From positions 86,335 to 150,334 of the forward strand of contig CAWFGU010000010.1 of assembly GCA_963815505.1 (NCBI GenBank): 64,000 nt of DNA, written 5' to 3'. Shown one piece after another: positions 25,178 through 34,739 of this stretch. A model generated the notes under the pieces. It searched no databases and was not told the DNA's origin. It saw only the letters and a program-made list of their open reading frames with translations. This DNA is from CAXBBB01 sp963815505 (GTDB lineage: Bacteria; Bacteroidota; Rhodothermia; Rhodothermales; BA12). The translations under genes and the position numbers were made by a program. How positions within the stretch are numbered: position 1 is the first letter of the stretch; each line of letters begins with the position of its first letter.

Positions 25178-27478
25178 ATGCGCCTCCTGCTCGCCCTCGT
25201 CCTGCTGACACCCATCGCCGTTCAGGCGCAGACGAGCGAGGTAACCGGCGTCGTCCGCGACGCGCAGACCGGCGAGACGCTCCCCGCCGCGACCGTACAG
25301 ATCCAGGGCACGCTCAGCGGTACGATCACCAACGACCAGGGCGAGTTCGCGCTCAACGTCACCCAGCGCCCGGCAACGCTGACCGTCCGCTACATCGGCT
25401 ACCAGATGGCGAGCGTGCGCGTCGAAGCCGGGCAGACGACGGCGGACCTGTCGCTCGATCCGTCGGCGCTGGTGGCGGGCGAGTTGATCGTGACCGACGA
25501 AGATCCCGGCATGCGCATCATGCGGCGCGTGATCGAGGAGAAGGCCGAGTGGCAGGCAGCCATGAGCAGCTACGCTGCCGACGCCTACACGCGCATCGTG
25601 CTCCGAGGCGACAGCGGCATCGTGACGATCGCCGAAATCGCGTCCGACCTGTTCTGGCGTCGCGATGGCGGCACGCGCGAGATCGTCAAGGCGCAGCGGC
25701 AGACCGCCAATGCGCCTTTCGACGGCGCCATTCCCGCCGCCTCGACGATGCTCAACTTCTACGGCGACGAGCAGGAAGTCGCAGGCTACGACCTGATCGG
25801 CGTGACGCATCCCAAAGCGCTCGACGTGTACCGCTTCCGGCTGGTCGGACAGCGCTCGCGCGATGGGCAGCGCGTGTTCGACATCTCGGTCGAGCCGCGC
25901 AGCCCGCTCGCCGTCGCCTACGTCGGGCAGGTGTCGGTTTTGGACACCGATTTTGCCATTATCGAAGCGCGCCTGAGCCCTGGACCGGCGTTCCGCTGGC
26001 CGCCGCCCTTCAAGCGCTTCGAGGTCGAGTACGTGCAGCAGTTCGACACGTTCGGCGGCGAAGCCTGGGTGCCCGTCGACCTGCGTAGCGAAACGGTCAT
26101 CGAAATAGGCGTCGGTCCGCTGTTCAGCATTCCGCCGTTCCGCGCTTCACGCGTGTCGCGTCTGACCGACTATAGGATCAACGCCGCCACGCCGGACTCG
26201 CTCTACGAGAGCAGGCAACTGGCGACCGTCGACAGCGCACAGGTCAAAGCCGACACGCTACTCGACTCGTCCGGCCTGCGCGTCCCGCTCGAACCCGACG
26301 AGGAGATCGCCTACGCTGAGATCGACAGTACGGACAGTCTCGAAGACGCCTTCAAGCCGACCGGCGCGCTCGCCAATATGGGAAGCGACAGCGGGAGCGA
26401 CGGCTCGCTGATGGGCAACGTGATCGAATACGGACGCGTGGCCTACACCAGGGTCGATGGGCTACGCATCGGCCTCGAACCCACTATCAAGCTGTCGGAC
26501 AAGATGAGTGTCTTCGGCGGCGGCACATACAGCACAGCGGCCGAGGCGATATCATGGACGGCAGGCGCTAGCTACCGTCCCCAAACGCGCTGGCTGATCC
26601 AGGCGCGGCACAGCGACGGAATTACCGAGCGATACGAGTCGGATCTGTACACGCCGGTCACCGTGGCTGCCCGAGTCGTCAGCGGAGGGACCGACTACTT
26701 TGACTACGAGCAGTCGCGCCGGACGGCCTTCCGCATTGCCCATCGCATCAAGGGCACGCGTCTCACCGTCGACCTGCAAGCGGCGCAGGAGCGCAACCGC
26801 CCGATCGGCAGGGTCTCCGATCTGTTCACGATCTACGGCAATCCCAACCTGCGTCTCAACCCGCTCGTCAGCGATCACACGCTGCGCTCGGCGACACTCG
26901 GTTTCGACTGGGGGAGCGAGGGATTGCTCGGCGTGATGAGTTTCAACCGCATCCAGGCCGACGTGGAAGTCGCCCCGTCCGGTGTGAGTGATGTCGGCTT
27001 CGCCCGCGCCTACGCAACCGTCGACACGTACATCCCGACGTGGGGCCAGCGCCGCCTGTTTCCGGCCCAACTCGTGCTTCGAGCAACCGGACAGATCGGC
27101 CCCGACCACCTGCCGCTCGAACGCTACGGCATCGTCGAGGCTGCGTCGAGCTATGGATCACCATGGGGATCGCTGCGCACGCGCAACGTCGCACCCTACC
27201 AGGGCTACGCGACGGCGGCGCTCTTCGCCGAGCACAACTTCCGCACGATGCCGTGGGAGATCATCGGCTGGCGCTGGGCGGCCGATCAGGGATACAGCTT
27301 CCTTCTCACCGGAGCCGCCGCCCGCACGTGGAGCAAGCAGCCCGTCGCCGCGACCAATCTGCATGCCGAAGCCGGTTTCTCGGTCAGCGGTCTGTTCGAC
27401 TTCCTCCGCCTCGACGTGACCTTTCGGCTGGACGAACCCGGCTACGGCATCGGCATCGCACTACCGCGCGTATTCTAG
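25178..27478 (+). CDS. DUF5686-type outer membrane protein with carboxypeptidase-regulatory domain
   Basis: This 766-residue protein has a signal peptide (MRLLLALVLLTPIAVQAQ). A CarboxypepD_reg-like beta-sandwich follows (TGVVRDAQTGETLPAATVQI, YIGYQM, about 20-100). Next is the DUF5686 region (MRIMRRVIEEKAEWQAAMSS, YAADAYTRIVL), and the C-terminus is a predicted beta-barrel ending in FRLDEPGYGIGIALPRVF. The family is restricted to Bacteroidota and relatives and has no settled function. The patatin gene upstream raises the possibility of a lipid-related role, which is inference. It converges on the BON gene with one base between the two stops. Confidence 0.85.
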   Translation: MRLLLALVLLTPIAVQAQTSEVTGVVRDAQTGETLPAATVQIQGTLSGTITNDQGEFALNVTQRPATLTVRYIGYQMASVRVEAGQTTADLSLDPSALVAGELIVTDEDPGMRIMRRVIEEKAEWQAAMSSYAADAYTRIVLRGDSGIVTIAEIASDLFWRRDGGTREIVKAQRQTANAPFDGAIPAASTMLNFYGDEQEVAGYDLIGVTHPKALDVYRFRLVGQRSRDGQRVFDISVEPRSPLAVAYVGQVSVLDTDFAIIEARLSPGPAFRWPPPFKRFEVEYVQQFDTFGGEAWVPVDLRSETVIEIGVGPLFSIPPFRASRVSRLTDYRINAATPDSLYESRQLATVDSAQVKADTLLDSSGLRVPLEPDEEIAYAEIDSTDSLEDAFKPTGALANMGSDSGSDGSLMGNVIEYGRVAYTRVDGLRIGLEPTIKLSDKMSVFGGGTYSTAAEAISWTAGASYRPQTRWLIQARHSDGITERYESDLYTPVTVAARVVSGGTDYFDYEQSRRTAFRIAHRIKGTRLTVDLQAAQERNRPIGRVSDLFTIYGNPNLRLNPLVSDHTLRSATLGFDWGSEGLLGVMSFNRIQADVEVAPSGVSDVGFARAYATVDTYIPTWGQRRLFPAQLVLRATGQIGPDHLPLERYGIVEAASSYGSPWGSLRTRNVAPYQGYATAALFAEHNFRTMPWEIIGWRWAADQGYSFLLTGAAARTWSKQPVAATNLHAEAGFSVSGLFDFLRLDVTFRLDEPGYGIGIALPRVF

Positions 27479-27479
27479 A

Positions 27480-27827
27480 TCAGCGTATCGTCCGCTCGCG
27501 CGCGCGTACCGTCTGCAGGTGCGGGATGACGGCCTGCACGCCCGGCACTGTCTGCACGACGCGGATGATGAGTTGCTCGTCCAGCGCGTGCTCGACGGTC
27601 CCATACACGGTTACGACGGCGTTCTGGACGTACAGCTTCAGCCCGCTCACCGACGCGCGCTCCAGGTCGCTCTCGAAAACAGAGGCGACGCGGCTCAGCA
27701 GCGCTTGATCGCGCTCGGTCTGGACCGTTTGGGTCACGCCCTTGCGTTGGCGGCTTCGGAGCCACTTCTCGAGGCGGGCGCCCAGCGTGGGGCGTCGAAT
27801 CGTAGTCGGTTCTGGGGAATCTGTCAT
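27480..27827 (-). CDS. BON-domain protein
   Basis: This small protein of 115 residues has one BON domain in its C-terminal two thirds (LLSRVASVFESD, then LKLYVQNAVVTVYGTVEHAL and IIRVVQTVPGVQAV). BON domains bind membranes or phospholipids and are found in envelope-stress proteins such as OsmY. No signal peptide is seen from the ATG at 27827; an in-frame extension upstream to 27878 does not add one. It lies downstream of lptD on the same strand. Confidence 0.85.
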   Translation of the reverse strand: MTDSPEPTTIRRPTLGARLEKWLRSRQRKGVTQTVQTERDQALLSRVASVFESDLERASVSGLKLYVQNAVVTVYGTVEHALDEQLIIRVVQTVPGVQAVIPHLQTVRARERTIR

Positions 27828-27908
27828 GGAGTAGCGGGGGGGCGCCGTTCCGGTGTGGTGGGACAGCCTGTAACGCAAGGATCGCGCCTGACGCTCCCTC
27901 GGATCTGG

Positions 27909-30606
27909 TTACAGTCCAAACTGTGGGCGAGCGTCCTGGCGCGGCTGCTGAATGCGGAGCAGATCGCGGAGTTTGCCGCTCTTGACTTGGAGCGTAAAGC
28001 CGTAGGACTGAAAATCGCCGAATGGCACCCAACTGGCCGATGCTTCCCAGCACTCGAAGTCGCGCAGGATGCTTATCGAAGTCGTCGTCGGCTCACGGTC
28101 GAGCAGGTCGAACCCGGTCCTTCCGTTGATCTTGAGGTTGGGAGTCAGGCTGAAGTCGAAGTTCGCACCCAGCACGGCCGTTCGGTTGAGCGGCGTAGCG
28201 ATGGCACCATCGGCCAAGATCGTCGCTCCGCGCGAGAGGTTGTAGCTCACATCTCCGGACACGCTCCATGGGATGCTGAAGTCGGCGTAGGGCGCGCCGA
28301 TGAGCGTGGTCTGGAGTAGTGCGGGGTCGAGGTCTCCAGGGAGCACGTCGGTCAGATCGGCGTCGCGCGGTGGGGCGCCCAATCCGGTTTGCAGCGCGCG
28401 CTGCGACGGACGCGCTTGGCCCCGACGCTCGCTCGCAAACCGTCCGTCGATGGCGACGCTGAACCGGGTCAGCCGAGGCAGACGCCCGCTGCGCAGGTCG
28501 ACGGCGCTGCGCCTGCTCAGCGGCTCGTAGGGGTCGAGGGTGAAGTTGACGTTGGCACCGAACGAGGTCCCCAGATTGGTGCGCGCGCCCACCTGAATCG
28601 GCGCTAGCTTGACCGAGTCGGCGAAGAAGTTGTAGCTCGACGACACGTTGACGTTGAGCAGCGTCAGCGGCGTCCGGCGGATCTCGCCCGAGAGCGTGTC
28701 CTCGACGGCCCGGCGCGTCTCGAACACGTTGCTCGCCCCGAACGTGAGCGCGCCGACTGGCCCGAACGACACGCCCTGCGCGACTCCGTACTGCTGCGTC
28801 CGCCCCTGCGCGTCGACGTAGGAGCGCACGTAGCCCCAGCGATCGGTCGAGAAGTCGGGCCTCAGTGAGACGCCGATGTTGGGGCGGATCGTGTGCCGCA
28901 ACCCATCGAACTGTCCGACGCGTAGCGGAAACTGGCCGTAAATCGAAGTCGACGCGTTCAAGTTGCCCGAAAACTGCCGCAGCGCAAAAAAGCCCGTCAC
29001 GGCGTCGGTCCGCAGCACGCCCGACGTATCGACGCTGCGGCGCTCGGTCTCGGCGAACCACGTCTCGCTGTAATTGATCGATGGAGAGATCGTCGCATTC
29101 AGACGCCCGATCAGCGGCAGGCGCGTCACGTTGAACGACGCGCTGATCGGGATGGAGTGGTCGGCTTGGAAGTCGTAGCCGGTTCCACCTTGCCCGGTCG
29201 CTCTACGATAGCGGGATGGTGAGACTAGGGCCTCGTACCACGAAAACTCCACCGCCTCGGGATCGCCCCGATTGACTAGTACAGTGTCCTCTAGCGGTCT
29301 AAAATCGAAGCGGTTGGTCAGCGTGCCTCGGTAGCTCACCTGAATCGACTCGTACCACGGCGCGCTGTTGCCCCGCACGCCGGTCGACCGAAACGGCGTA
29401 ACCGCGCCTTGTGAAAACGACAGGCTCGGCAACGTCAGATTCGCCGCTCCGGTCGAGAGCGTTTGGCGCTGGCTGAGGTTCGCCGTCAGGTTGCGCGATC
29501 CCCATCTCGTCGAGTACGTCACGTTGGACGAAATCTCCTGCGTCACCCGGTCGGCCAGCCGGGTCGACGTGTTGCGCAGTGCCGACGAGGTAGCCAGGTT
29601 GACGTCCGAGTTGAAGCGCGACTGCTCGCCGATCGTCTGGCTGTGGTTCCACCGGATGCGCCCGTTGGTACGCACCTGAAAACTCGCATCCGTCGCCTCT
29701 CCGCGTCGCAATCGCCCGTACGTCGAGTTCGAGTCCGCCGGAGTAGGCGTAGCGTTTGGCGTAGCGCAGGCGGGGCCTGATTTCCCACGAGCCGGACGTG
29801 TACGCGTCGCCCTGAACGGTCACGTCTAGGTAGTCGGATACGGGGAAGTACCAACCGATGCCTTTGATGAAAAAGCCCAAGTCGCCTTGCTCACCATAAT
29901 CCAGCGAAGTCGGACCGGCGCGTCTGCCTTCGACGTTGGGGAGGATACCGAAGGGTAGCCACAGCGGCGTCGGGATGTTGTAGAGGTAGAGCTGGATCGG
30001 TCCGGTATAGATCCAGCGGTCCTCGACCTTGAGGCGGCTCGCGTGGAGCGAATACGACGGATCGTCGACGCACTCGCAGGTCGTGTAGATGCCGTCACGT
30101 GCCAGCACGACACTATCGCGGCCGATACCCACGACGCGGGCTTTGAGATATCCGTCGTCGAATTGCGTTTGGGCACCTTCGAAGCGTCCGCGTTCGGTCG
30201 CGAAGTTGAACGCGATGCGGTCGCTCGAAAACGCCTCGTCCTCACGGTCGAACTGGGGCTTGCCGACGAGTCCGCTGTCGGCCTGAAACCCGACGGCCGT
30301 CACCTCTTCGTCGTCGAAAGCGAGCACCAGGCGATAGGCATCCAGCGTCGCGCCGTCGTACGTCACCCGAGCGTTGCGCGTCAGCGTGGCGCGGTCGCCC
30401 AGACTGTCCGAGAACACCAAGTCGAGCGTGTCGGCCTTGAACGGAATGGGATGCTCAATGCGGACGCCCTCTGTCGTGTCGCGCGGTGCTGGTGCGGCCT
30501 GCTGGGCTCGTGCCGAGAGGGGCGCGAGGCAGAGCAGGAGCAGGACAAGTCGGAGCGGCAAAGCAACAGCGGTGGGACGGCGTTTCAACGTACACGCGCG
30601 CTCCAT
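27909..30606 (-). CDS. lptD: LPS-assembly protein LptD-like, split by a frameshift
   Basis: This is the outer-membrane LPS translocon barrel, about 898 residues if joined. The N-terminal frame (from 30606) has a signal peptide and an OstA-like domain (DRATLTRNARVTYDGATLDA), then YTTCECVDDPSYSLHASRLK, NIPTPLWLPFGILPN and YSGGLELD. At about 29721 that frame fails. The other minus frame continues with YGRLRRGEATDASFQV and barrel strands to TGA 27909. One extra G at 29721 explains the break. LptD is normally essential and both halves look well conserved, so a sequence error is more likely than loss. It starts 17 bases after the ROK kinase gene in one operon. Confidence 0.85.
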
Positions 30607-30622
30607 CGTGTCCCCAACGAGG

Positions 30623-31600
30623 CTACGATGGATTCGGCCTGCTGTCCAGGTGTTCGAACAGCAGGTGCGCCGCGCCCAGCGTTCCGGCCTCGTTGCCCAG
30701 CGTCTCTTGCAGAATCTCGATGCCGTCGCGCAGAGCAGGTGTCACGTACGACGCGATCGTCTCACGTGCCGGGTCCAGGATGTACGATCCCGCAGCTGAC
30801 ACGCCACCGCCGACGATCACTTTGCGAATATCGAGCAGGTTGATCGCCGATCCCAATACGGCGCCCAGCCGCTCACCCGCCCATCGCAGCACGCCCTCGG
30901 CCGCCTTGTCGCCCGCCTGGGCTGCTTCGTGGAGGTGGCGCGGCGTCAGTCCTTCCAGCTTGGGTCCGAGCATGGTGTAGAGCAGGCTCTCTGTTTTGGT
31001 GCCCAACAGCGTGCGCGCATGAGCCGACAGAAACCGCTGACCCAAAAATGCTTCGATAGCCCCCCGGACGCCCGAGTTGGCTGGCGGACCGTCGCGGTCG
31101 ATCGTCATGTGGCCAATCTCGCCCGCGCCTCCCGTCGTACCTCGGAAGATGCGTCCGTCATAAATGATCGCACCGCCGACGCCCGTGCCCAGCGTCACCA
31201 TCAGGAACGACCGAAAGGGGCGCCCCGCGCCATACTGCGCCGATCCCAGACCGGCTGCATTGGCGTCGTTCTCGACAACTATGGGTAAGGGGACGCCCAA
31301 CCGCTGCTGCAACTCGGTCTGCACGTTGACAACACCCCAGCCCAGAATATTGGGCGGATGGGAGACCGTCGTGCGGTCCCAGTTGATAGAGCCGGGCGCG
31401 CCGACGCCGACGCCTTCGAGCCGGTCCAGCCCGACCGACGCCGACACCTCGCGCACCAGGTCCGCGATCCGGTCGAGCACGTGCGTCGACCCCAGGTCAG
31501 CTTCGGTCAGCGCCGAGGATTCGTGCACGATCCCGCGGCCCCGCTCTACGAGCGCCGTTTTGATGGACGTTCCGCCCAGGTCAACACCTACAGTCAGCAT
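30623..31600 (-). CDS. ROK-family sugar kinase (glucokinase-like)
   Basis: This is a cytosolic kinase of 325 residues, probably for glucose or N-acetyl sugars. It has the ATP motif GVDLGGTSIKTALVE, the sugar-binding PGSINWDR and VVENDANAAGLG (catalytic Asp), LGTGVGGAIIYDG and GEIGHMTID (conserved His). The ROK zinc motif CxCGxxGCxE is replaced by ANSGVRGAIE, with all three Cys lost. It lies between ftsB/divIC and lptD on the minus strand. Confidence 0.88.
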   Translation of the reverse strand: MLTVGVDLGGTSIKTALVERGRGIVHESSALTEADLGSTHVLDRIADLVREVSASVGLDRLEGVGVGAPGSINWDRTTVSHPPNILGWGVVNVQTELQQRLGVPLPIVVENDANAAGLGSAQYGAGRPFRSFLMVTLGTGVGGAIIYDGRIFRGTTGGAGEIGHMTIDRDGPPANSGVRGAIEAFLGQRFLSAHARTLLGTKTESLLYTMLGPKLEGLTPRHLHEAAQAGDKAAEGVLRWAGERLGAVLGSAINLLDIRKVIVGGGVSAAGSYILDPARETIASYVTPALRDGIEILQETLGNEAGTLGAAHLLFEHLDSRPNPS

Positions 31601-31640
31601 ACAACAAATCCGGTCGGATCAAAGCGAGGAGGAGGACAGA

Positions 31641-31913
31641 TCACCGCTCTTCGACGCGATACACGGTCTCGCCAGGTTTGCGCATCCCATATTGCTCTCG
31701 AGCTACGCGTTCGACGACGGCGTCACTATCGACGGTCGTCACCTGCTTCTCCAAGCGCGCGATGTCGGACTTGAGCCTGGAGTTTTCGGATGCCACTTCC
31801 TCCAGCTCGGAGTGCCACATCGCCCGGCGGACCAGGCTGTGACTGTCGAACAAGGCCACCCAGAGCGCCGCACACACGACGACAGCAAGAACGATCAGGC
31901 GACCTCGGGACAT
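31641..31913 (-). CDS. septum formation initiator FtsB/DivIC
   Basis: This is a bitopic division protein of 90 residues. One membrane helix (RLIVLAVVVCAALWVALF) is followed by a coiled coil (ELEEVASENSRLKSDIARLEK) and the C-terminal motif VAREQYGMRKPGETVYRV. It works with FtsL and FtsQ in the divisome. It lies 30 bases after enolase, a pairing conserved in Bacteroidota and elsewhere. Confidence 0.92.
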   Translation of the reverse strand: MSRGRLIVLAVVVCAALWVALFDSHSLVRRAMWHSELEEVASENSRLKSDIARLEKQVTTVDSDAVVERVAREQYGMRKPGETVYRVEER

Positions 31914-31943
31914 GTCGAAGGGGAAACAGGGGAGCGCTTTAGA

Positions 31944-33227
31944 TCAGAAGCGGAACGTGGCGATACCGGGAAAGATAGCGGCGTCGTCCAGTTGCTCCTC
32001 AATCCGCAGCAACTGGTTGTACTTGGCGACGCGATCCGAGCGCGATGCAGAGCCCGTTTTGATCTGCCCTGCGCCTACGGCTACGGCCAAGTCGGCGATC
32101 GTAGTGTCCTCGGTTTCGCCGCTGCGGTGGGAGATAATCGTCGCAAATCGGTGCTTGTGTGCCAGGTCGATGGCGTCGAGCGTTTCGGTCAGCGTGCCGA
32201 TCTGGTTGAACTTGATCAGGATCGCGTTGGCCGATTTCTCCTGGATGCCGCGCGCGAGCCGCTCGACGTTGGTCACGAACAAGTCGTCGCCGACGAGCTG
32301 GACTTTGCTTCCGATCTCGCGGTGAAGGTTGGCCCAGCCTTCCCAATCGTCCTCGTTCATGGCATCCTCAATCGAGATGATCGGGTACTGCTCGACCCAG
32401 TTGGCCCAGTAGCGGACCATGTCGTCCGACGAGCGCTTGGTGTCGGGGTCGCTCTTCCAAAAGACGTAGCTGCCGTCGCGGTACATCTCGCTCACGGCCG
32501 GATCGAGGGCGATGTAGCAATCCTTACCCGCCGTATAGCCCGCCTTCTCGATCGCTTCGAGGACGACTTCGATGGCCTCTTCGTTCGACCCCAGGTTGGG
32601 CGCAAACCCACCCTCGTCGCCGACGGCCGTGCTCAGGCCGCGCTTGTTCAAGACGCCTTTGAGCGTGTGGAAGATCTCGGTCCCCATCTGGAGCGCCTCG
32701 CTAAACGTTTCGGCGCCGGTCGGCATGACCATAAACTCCTGCATGTCGACCGTGTTGTCGGCGTGCGAGCCTCCGTTGAGGATGTTCATCATCGGCACCG
32801 GCAGCGTCCGCGCGTTGGGGCCGCCCAGATAGCGGTAAAGCGGCTGGCCGACGGTCAGGGCGGCGGCGCGCGCGACGGCCAGAGAGACGCCGAGCAGGGC
32901 GTTGGCGCCCAGGTTGCTCTTGTTCTCGGTCCCGTCAAGGTCAATCATCATGTGGTCGACGATGGCCTGCTCGAACACGCTGAATCCTTCGACTTCGGGA
33001 GCGATCGTCAGGTTGACGTTGTCGACCGCCTTGAGCACGCCTTTGCCGACGTACCGCCCCTTGTCGCCGTCGCGGAGTTCAACGGCTTCGTGCTCGCCCG
33101 TCGAAGCGCCACTCGGGACGGCAGCGCGGCCCACGATGCCATCGCTCGTCGTGACTTCGACTTCGACGGTAGGGTTGCCGCGGCTGTCCAGGATTTCGCG
33201 TCCGACGACGTCTGCGATGAACGACAT
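31944..33227 (-). CDS. eno: enolase
   Basis: This enzyme interconverts 2-phosphoglycerate and phosphoenolpyruvate in glycolysis. All hallmarks are present in 427 residues: REILDSRGNPTVEVEV, GASTGEHEAVELRDG, VGDEGGFAPNL (catalytic Glu), SIEDAMNEDDWEGW and VQLVGDDLFVTN (metal ligands), then LIKFNQIGTLTETLDAI (catalytic Lys) and HRSGETEDTTIADLAV. It is first in a minus-strand run with ftsB/divIC, ROK kinase, lptD and BON. An upstream terminator separates it from the TPR operon. Confidence 0.98.
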   Translation of the reverse strand: MSFIADVVGREILDSRGNPTVEVEVTTSDGIVGRAAVPSGASTGEHEAVELRDGDKGRYVGKGVLKAVDNVNLTIAPEVEGFSVFEQAIVDHMMIDLDGTENKSNLGANALLGVSLAVARAAALTVGQPLYRYLGGPNARTLPVPMMNILNGGSHADNTVDMQEFMVMPTGAETFSEALQMGTEIFHTLKGVLNKRGLSTAVGDEGGFAPNLGSNEEAIEVVLEAIEKAGYTAGKDCYIALDPAVSEMYRDGSYVFWKSDPDTKRSSDDMVRYWANWVEQYPIISIEDAMNEDDWEGWANLHREIGSKVQLVGDDLFVTNVERLARGIQEKSANAILIKFNQIGTLTETLDAIDLAHKHRFATIISHRSGETEDTTIADLAVAVGAGQIKTGSASRSDRVAKYNQLLRIEEQLDDAAIFPGIATFRF

Positions 33228-33318
33228 AGAGATAAAGGGTTTTGGGTGAGGAGTCGGCTCGTGACACCGACGACGCGCGGAGCCTGTTTCGGCGCGGCAC
33301 GGCTCTTCTCCAAAACAG

Positions 33319-33355
33319 CGAGGCCGGAAGCGCTATTCGCACTCCCGGCCTCGCC
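33319..33355 (-). terminator. Rho-independent terminator after the TPR gene
   Basis: Arms GCGAGGCCGG (33319-33328) and CCGGCCTCGC (33346-33355) pair perfectly around a 17-base loop. On the minus strand the stem is followed by TGTTTTGG. It ends the GT5-like/DUF4270/OMP/TPR operon ahead of enolase. Confidence 0.75.
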
Positions 33356-33384
33356 GATTTCACCTAGCGTGGGTCAGGTCGGGG

Positions 33385-34689
33385 TCAGTCCGATGTGCGG
33401 AGCGTGACCGTCTCGCCGATCCATCCGGGGCATCCGCCGACGGTGTAGCGCGAGCCGGGCTGGATGTTCTTGAAGAACAGCGCCTCCTTGCGCGGGAAGT
33501 AGCGGCTGTAGCTACCGGCCTTCTGGCGAGCTACACTGGCGACGCTGGCGTCTCCGGCAGCGCGGTTGTAGTAGCCGACAGCGGCGATGAACGCGGCCTG
33601 GTCGTCGAGCGAGGTGCCGCCGCAGTTCGTGCCGGCCGAGACGTAGATGTCGCCGATGCCGATGAGCGACGGACCGTGATCGCCGTCGATGGAGAGCACT
33701 TCGCGGTACGTCGTCCGCGCGGCGCGCATGTTGCCGGCCGTCTGCTGCAAGCGTCCGATTTCGTAGAGGGCGGCGACGCGCTGCTCGTCGTTCTCGCTCA
33801 GCTCCAAGGCGCGGCGAAGCAGGCTCGTGGCTTCTTCGGTGTCGCCTTCGTCAATGGCGATTTTGGAAATCATAATGATCGTTTTGCGGCTCGGCTCCAT
33901 CTCGAGAATGGCGGGCTTGAGGCGCAGAATCTCGGCCGTGTCGTCCAACTGGTCGGCCAGTTCGAACACCTGGAGGATCAGCTCCTGGTTCTCGGGGTCG
34001 GCGGCGAGCTGCTCCCTACGGAAGTCGTACATGGCTTCGGGCGTCGGCAGCACAATCAGCATCCATTGGTCGAGGTAGCTCGTCATCTCGGCGTCGTCCG
34101 TATAGCGCGGGCGCACGTCGTTGATCATAGCGATGGTCTCGTCGACCTGCCCGGCCTTGACCTTCTCGGACAAGATGTACTGGATCGTGTAGGTGTCGGT
34201 CTTGGCCGGGTCCATTTCGTAGGCTTGCTCGTAGAGCGGCAGGACTTCATCGAGGCGGTCCGACATGGTCTCGGCCTGCGTCTGGATGAAGCGCGCCTTT
34301 TCGATCAGCGCAGCGTGCTCGTCGATCTCGGTCCCGGCTTCTTGCAGAATCGGCACCTTGTACTCTTTCACGATGAGGACCGAGTCGAGGTAGGCCGCCT
34401 TCTTATCGGCGTCAGTGGCGGTTTCGGCGAAATGTGCGTAGATCTCTTCGAGTCGGTCGAAGTTGCGACGGGCCGTGCCTCGGAAGTCGGGCTCACAGTC
34501 GATGATCCAGCGCAGGTTGGGCAGGGCCTCGACGAACGCTTCGTTCTTGAAGTTCTCCGAATAGAGCGAGTAGTTGATGTCGGCCGTCGTGTATTCGGCC
34601 TGGTCGCAGGCGACGCCGAAAAGCTGCGCGCGTGCCGGGAGGGCAAGAGCGAAGGCGAGGCAGAGGAGCGTGAGAAGTCGCGTAGTCAC
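33385..34689 (-). CDS. exported TPR-repeat protein
   Basis: This 434-residue protein has a signal peptide (MTTRLLTLLCLAFALALPARAQ). TPR-like helical repeats run through the middle: DEVLPLYEQAYEMDPAKTDT, DEGDTEEATSLLRRALELSE and AGNMRAARTTYREVLSIDGD are clear units. The C-terminus is a separate Cys-containing segment (YTVGGCPGWIGETVTL). TPRs scaffold protein complexes, so a periplasmic or outer-membrane scaffold role is inferred. The gene lies 50 bases after the outer-membrane protein gene and ends just before a terminator, making it the last gene of the operon. Confidence 0.8.
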   Translation of the reverse strand: MTTRLLTLLCLAFALALPARAQLFGVACDQAEYTTADINYSLYSENFKNEAFVEALPNLRWIIDCEPDFRGTARRNFDRLEEIYAHFAETATDADKKAAYLDSVLIVKEYKVPILQEAGTEIDEHAALIEKARFIQTQAETMSDRLDEVLPLYEQAYEMDPAKTDTYTIQYILSEKVKAGQVDETIAMINDVRPRYTDDAEMTSYLDQWMLIVLPTPEAMYDFRREQLAADPENQELILQVFELADQLDDTAEILRLKPAILEMEPSRKTIIMISKIAIDEGDTEEATSLLRRALELSENDEQRVAALYEIGRLQQTAGNMRAARTTYREVLSIDGDHGPSLIGIGDIYVSAGTNCGGTSLDDQAAFIAAVGYYNRAAGDASVASVARQKAGSYSRYFPRKEALFFKNIQPGSRYTVGGCPGWIGETVTLRTSD

Positions 34690-34739
34690 AGGTGGGGAGG
34701 TCGAGAGGTGGATGGATCGGTTTCTAGGACCGCGCCGGG

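Noticed and set aside
24220..26088. Plus frame of 622 codons overlapping the patatin and DUF5686 genes
   Set aside because: Arg-rich shadow of two well-supported genes in other frames.
31164..33407. Long plus-strand open frame of about 750 codons
   Set aside because: It is antisense to ROK kinase, ftsB/divIC and enolase, all clear genes; its composition is that of a high-GC shadow frame.
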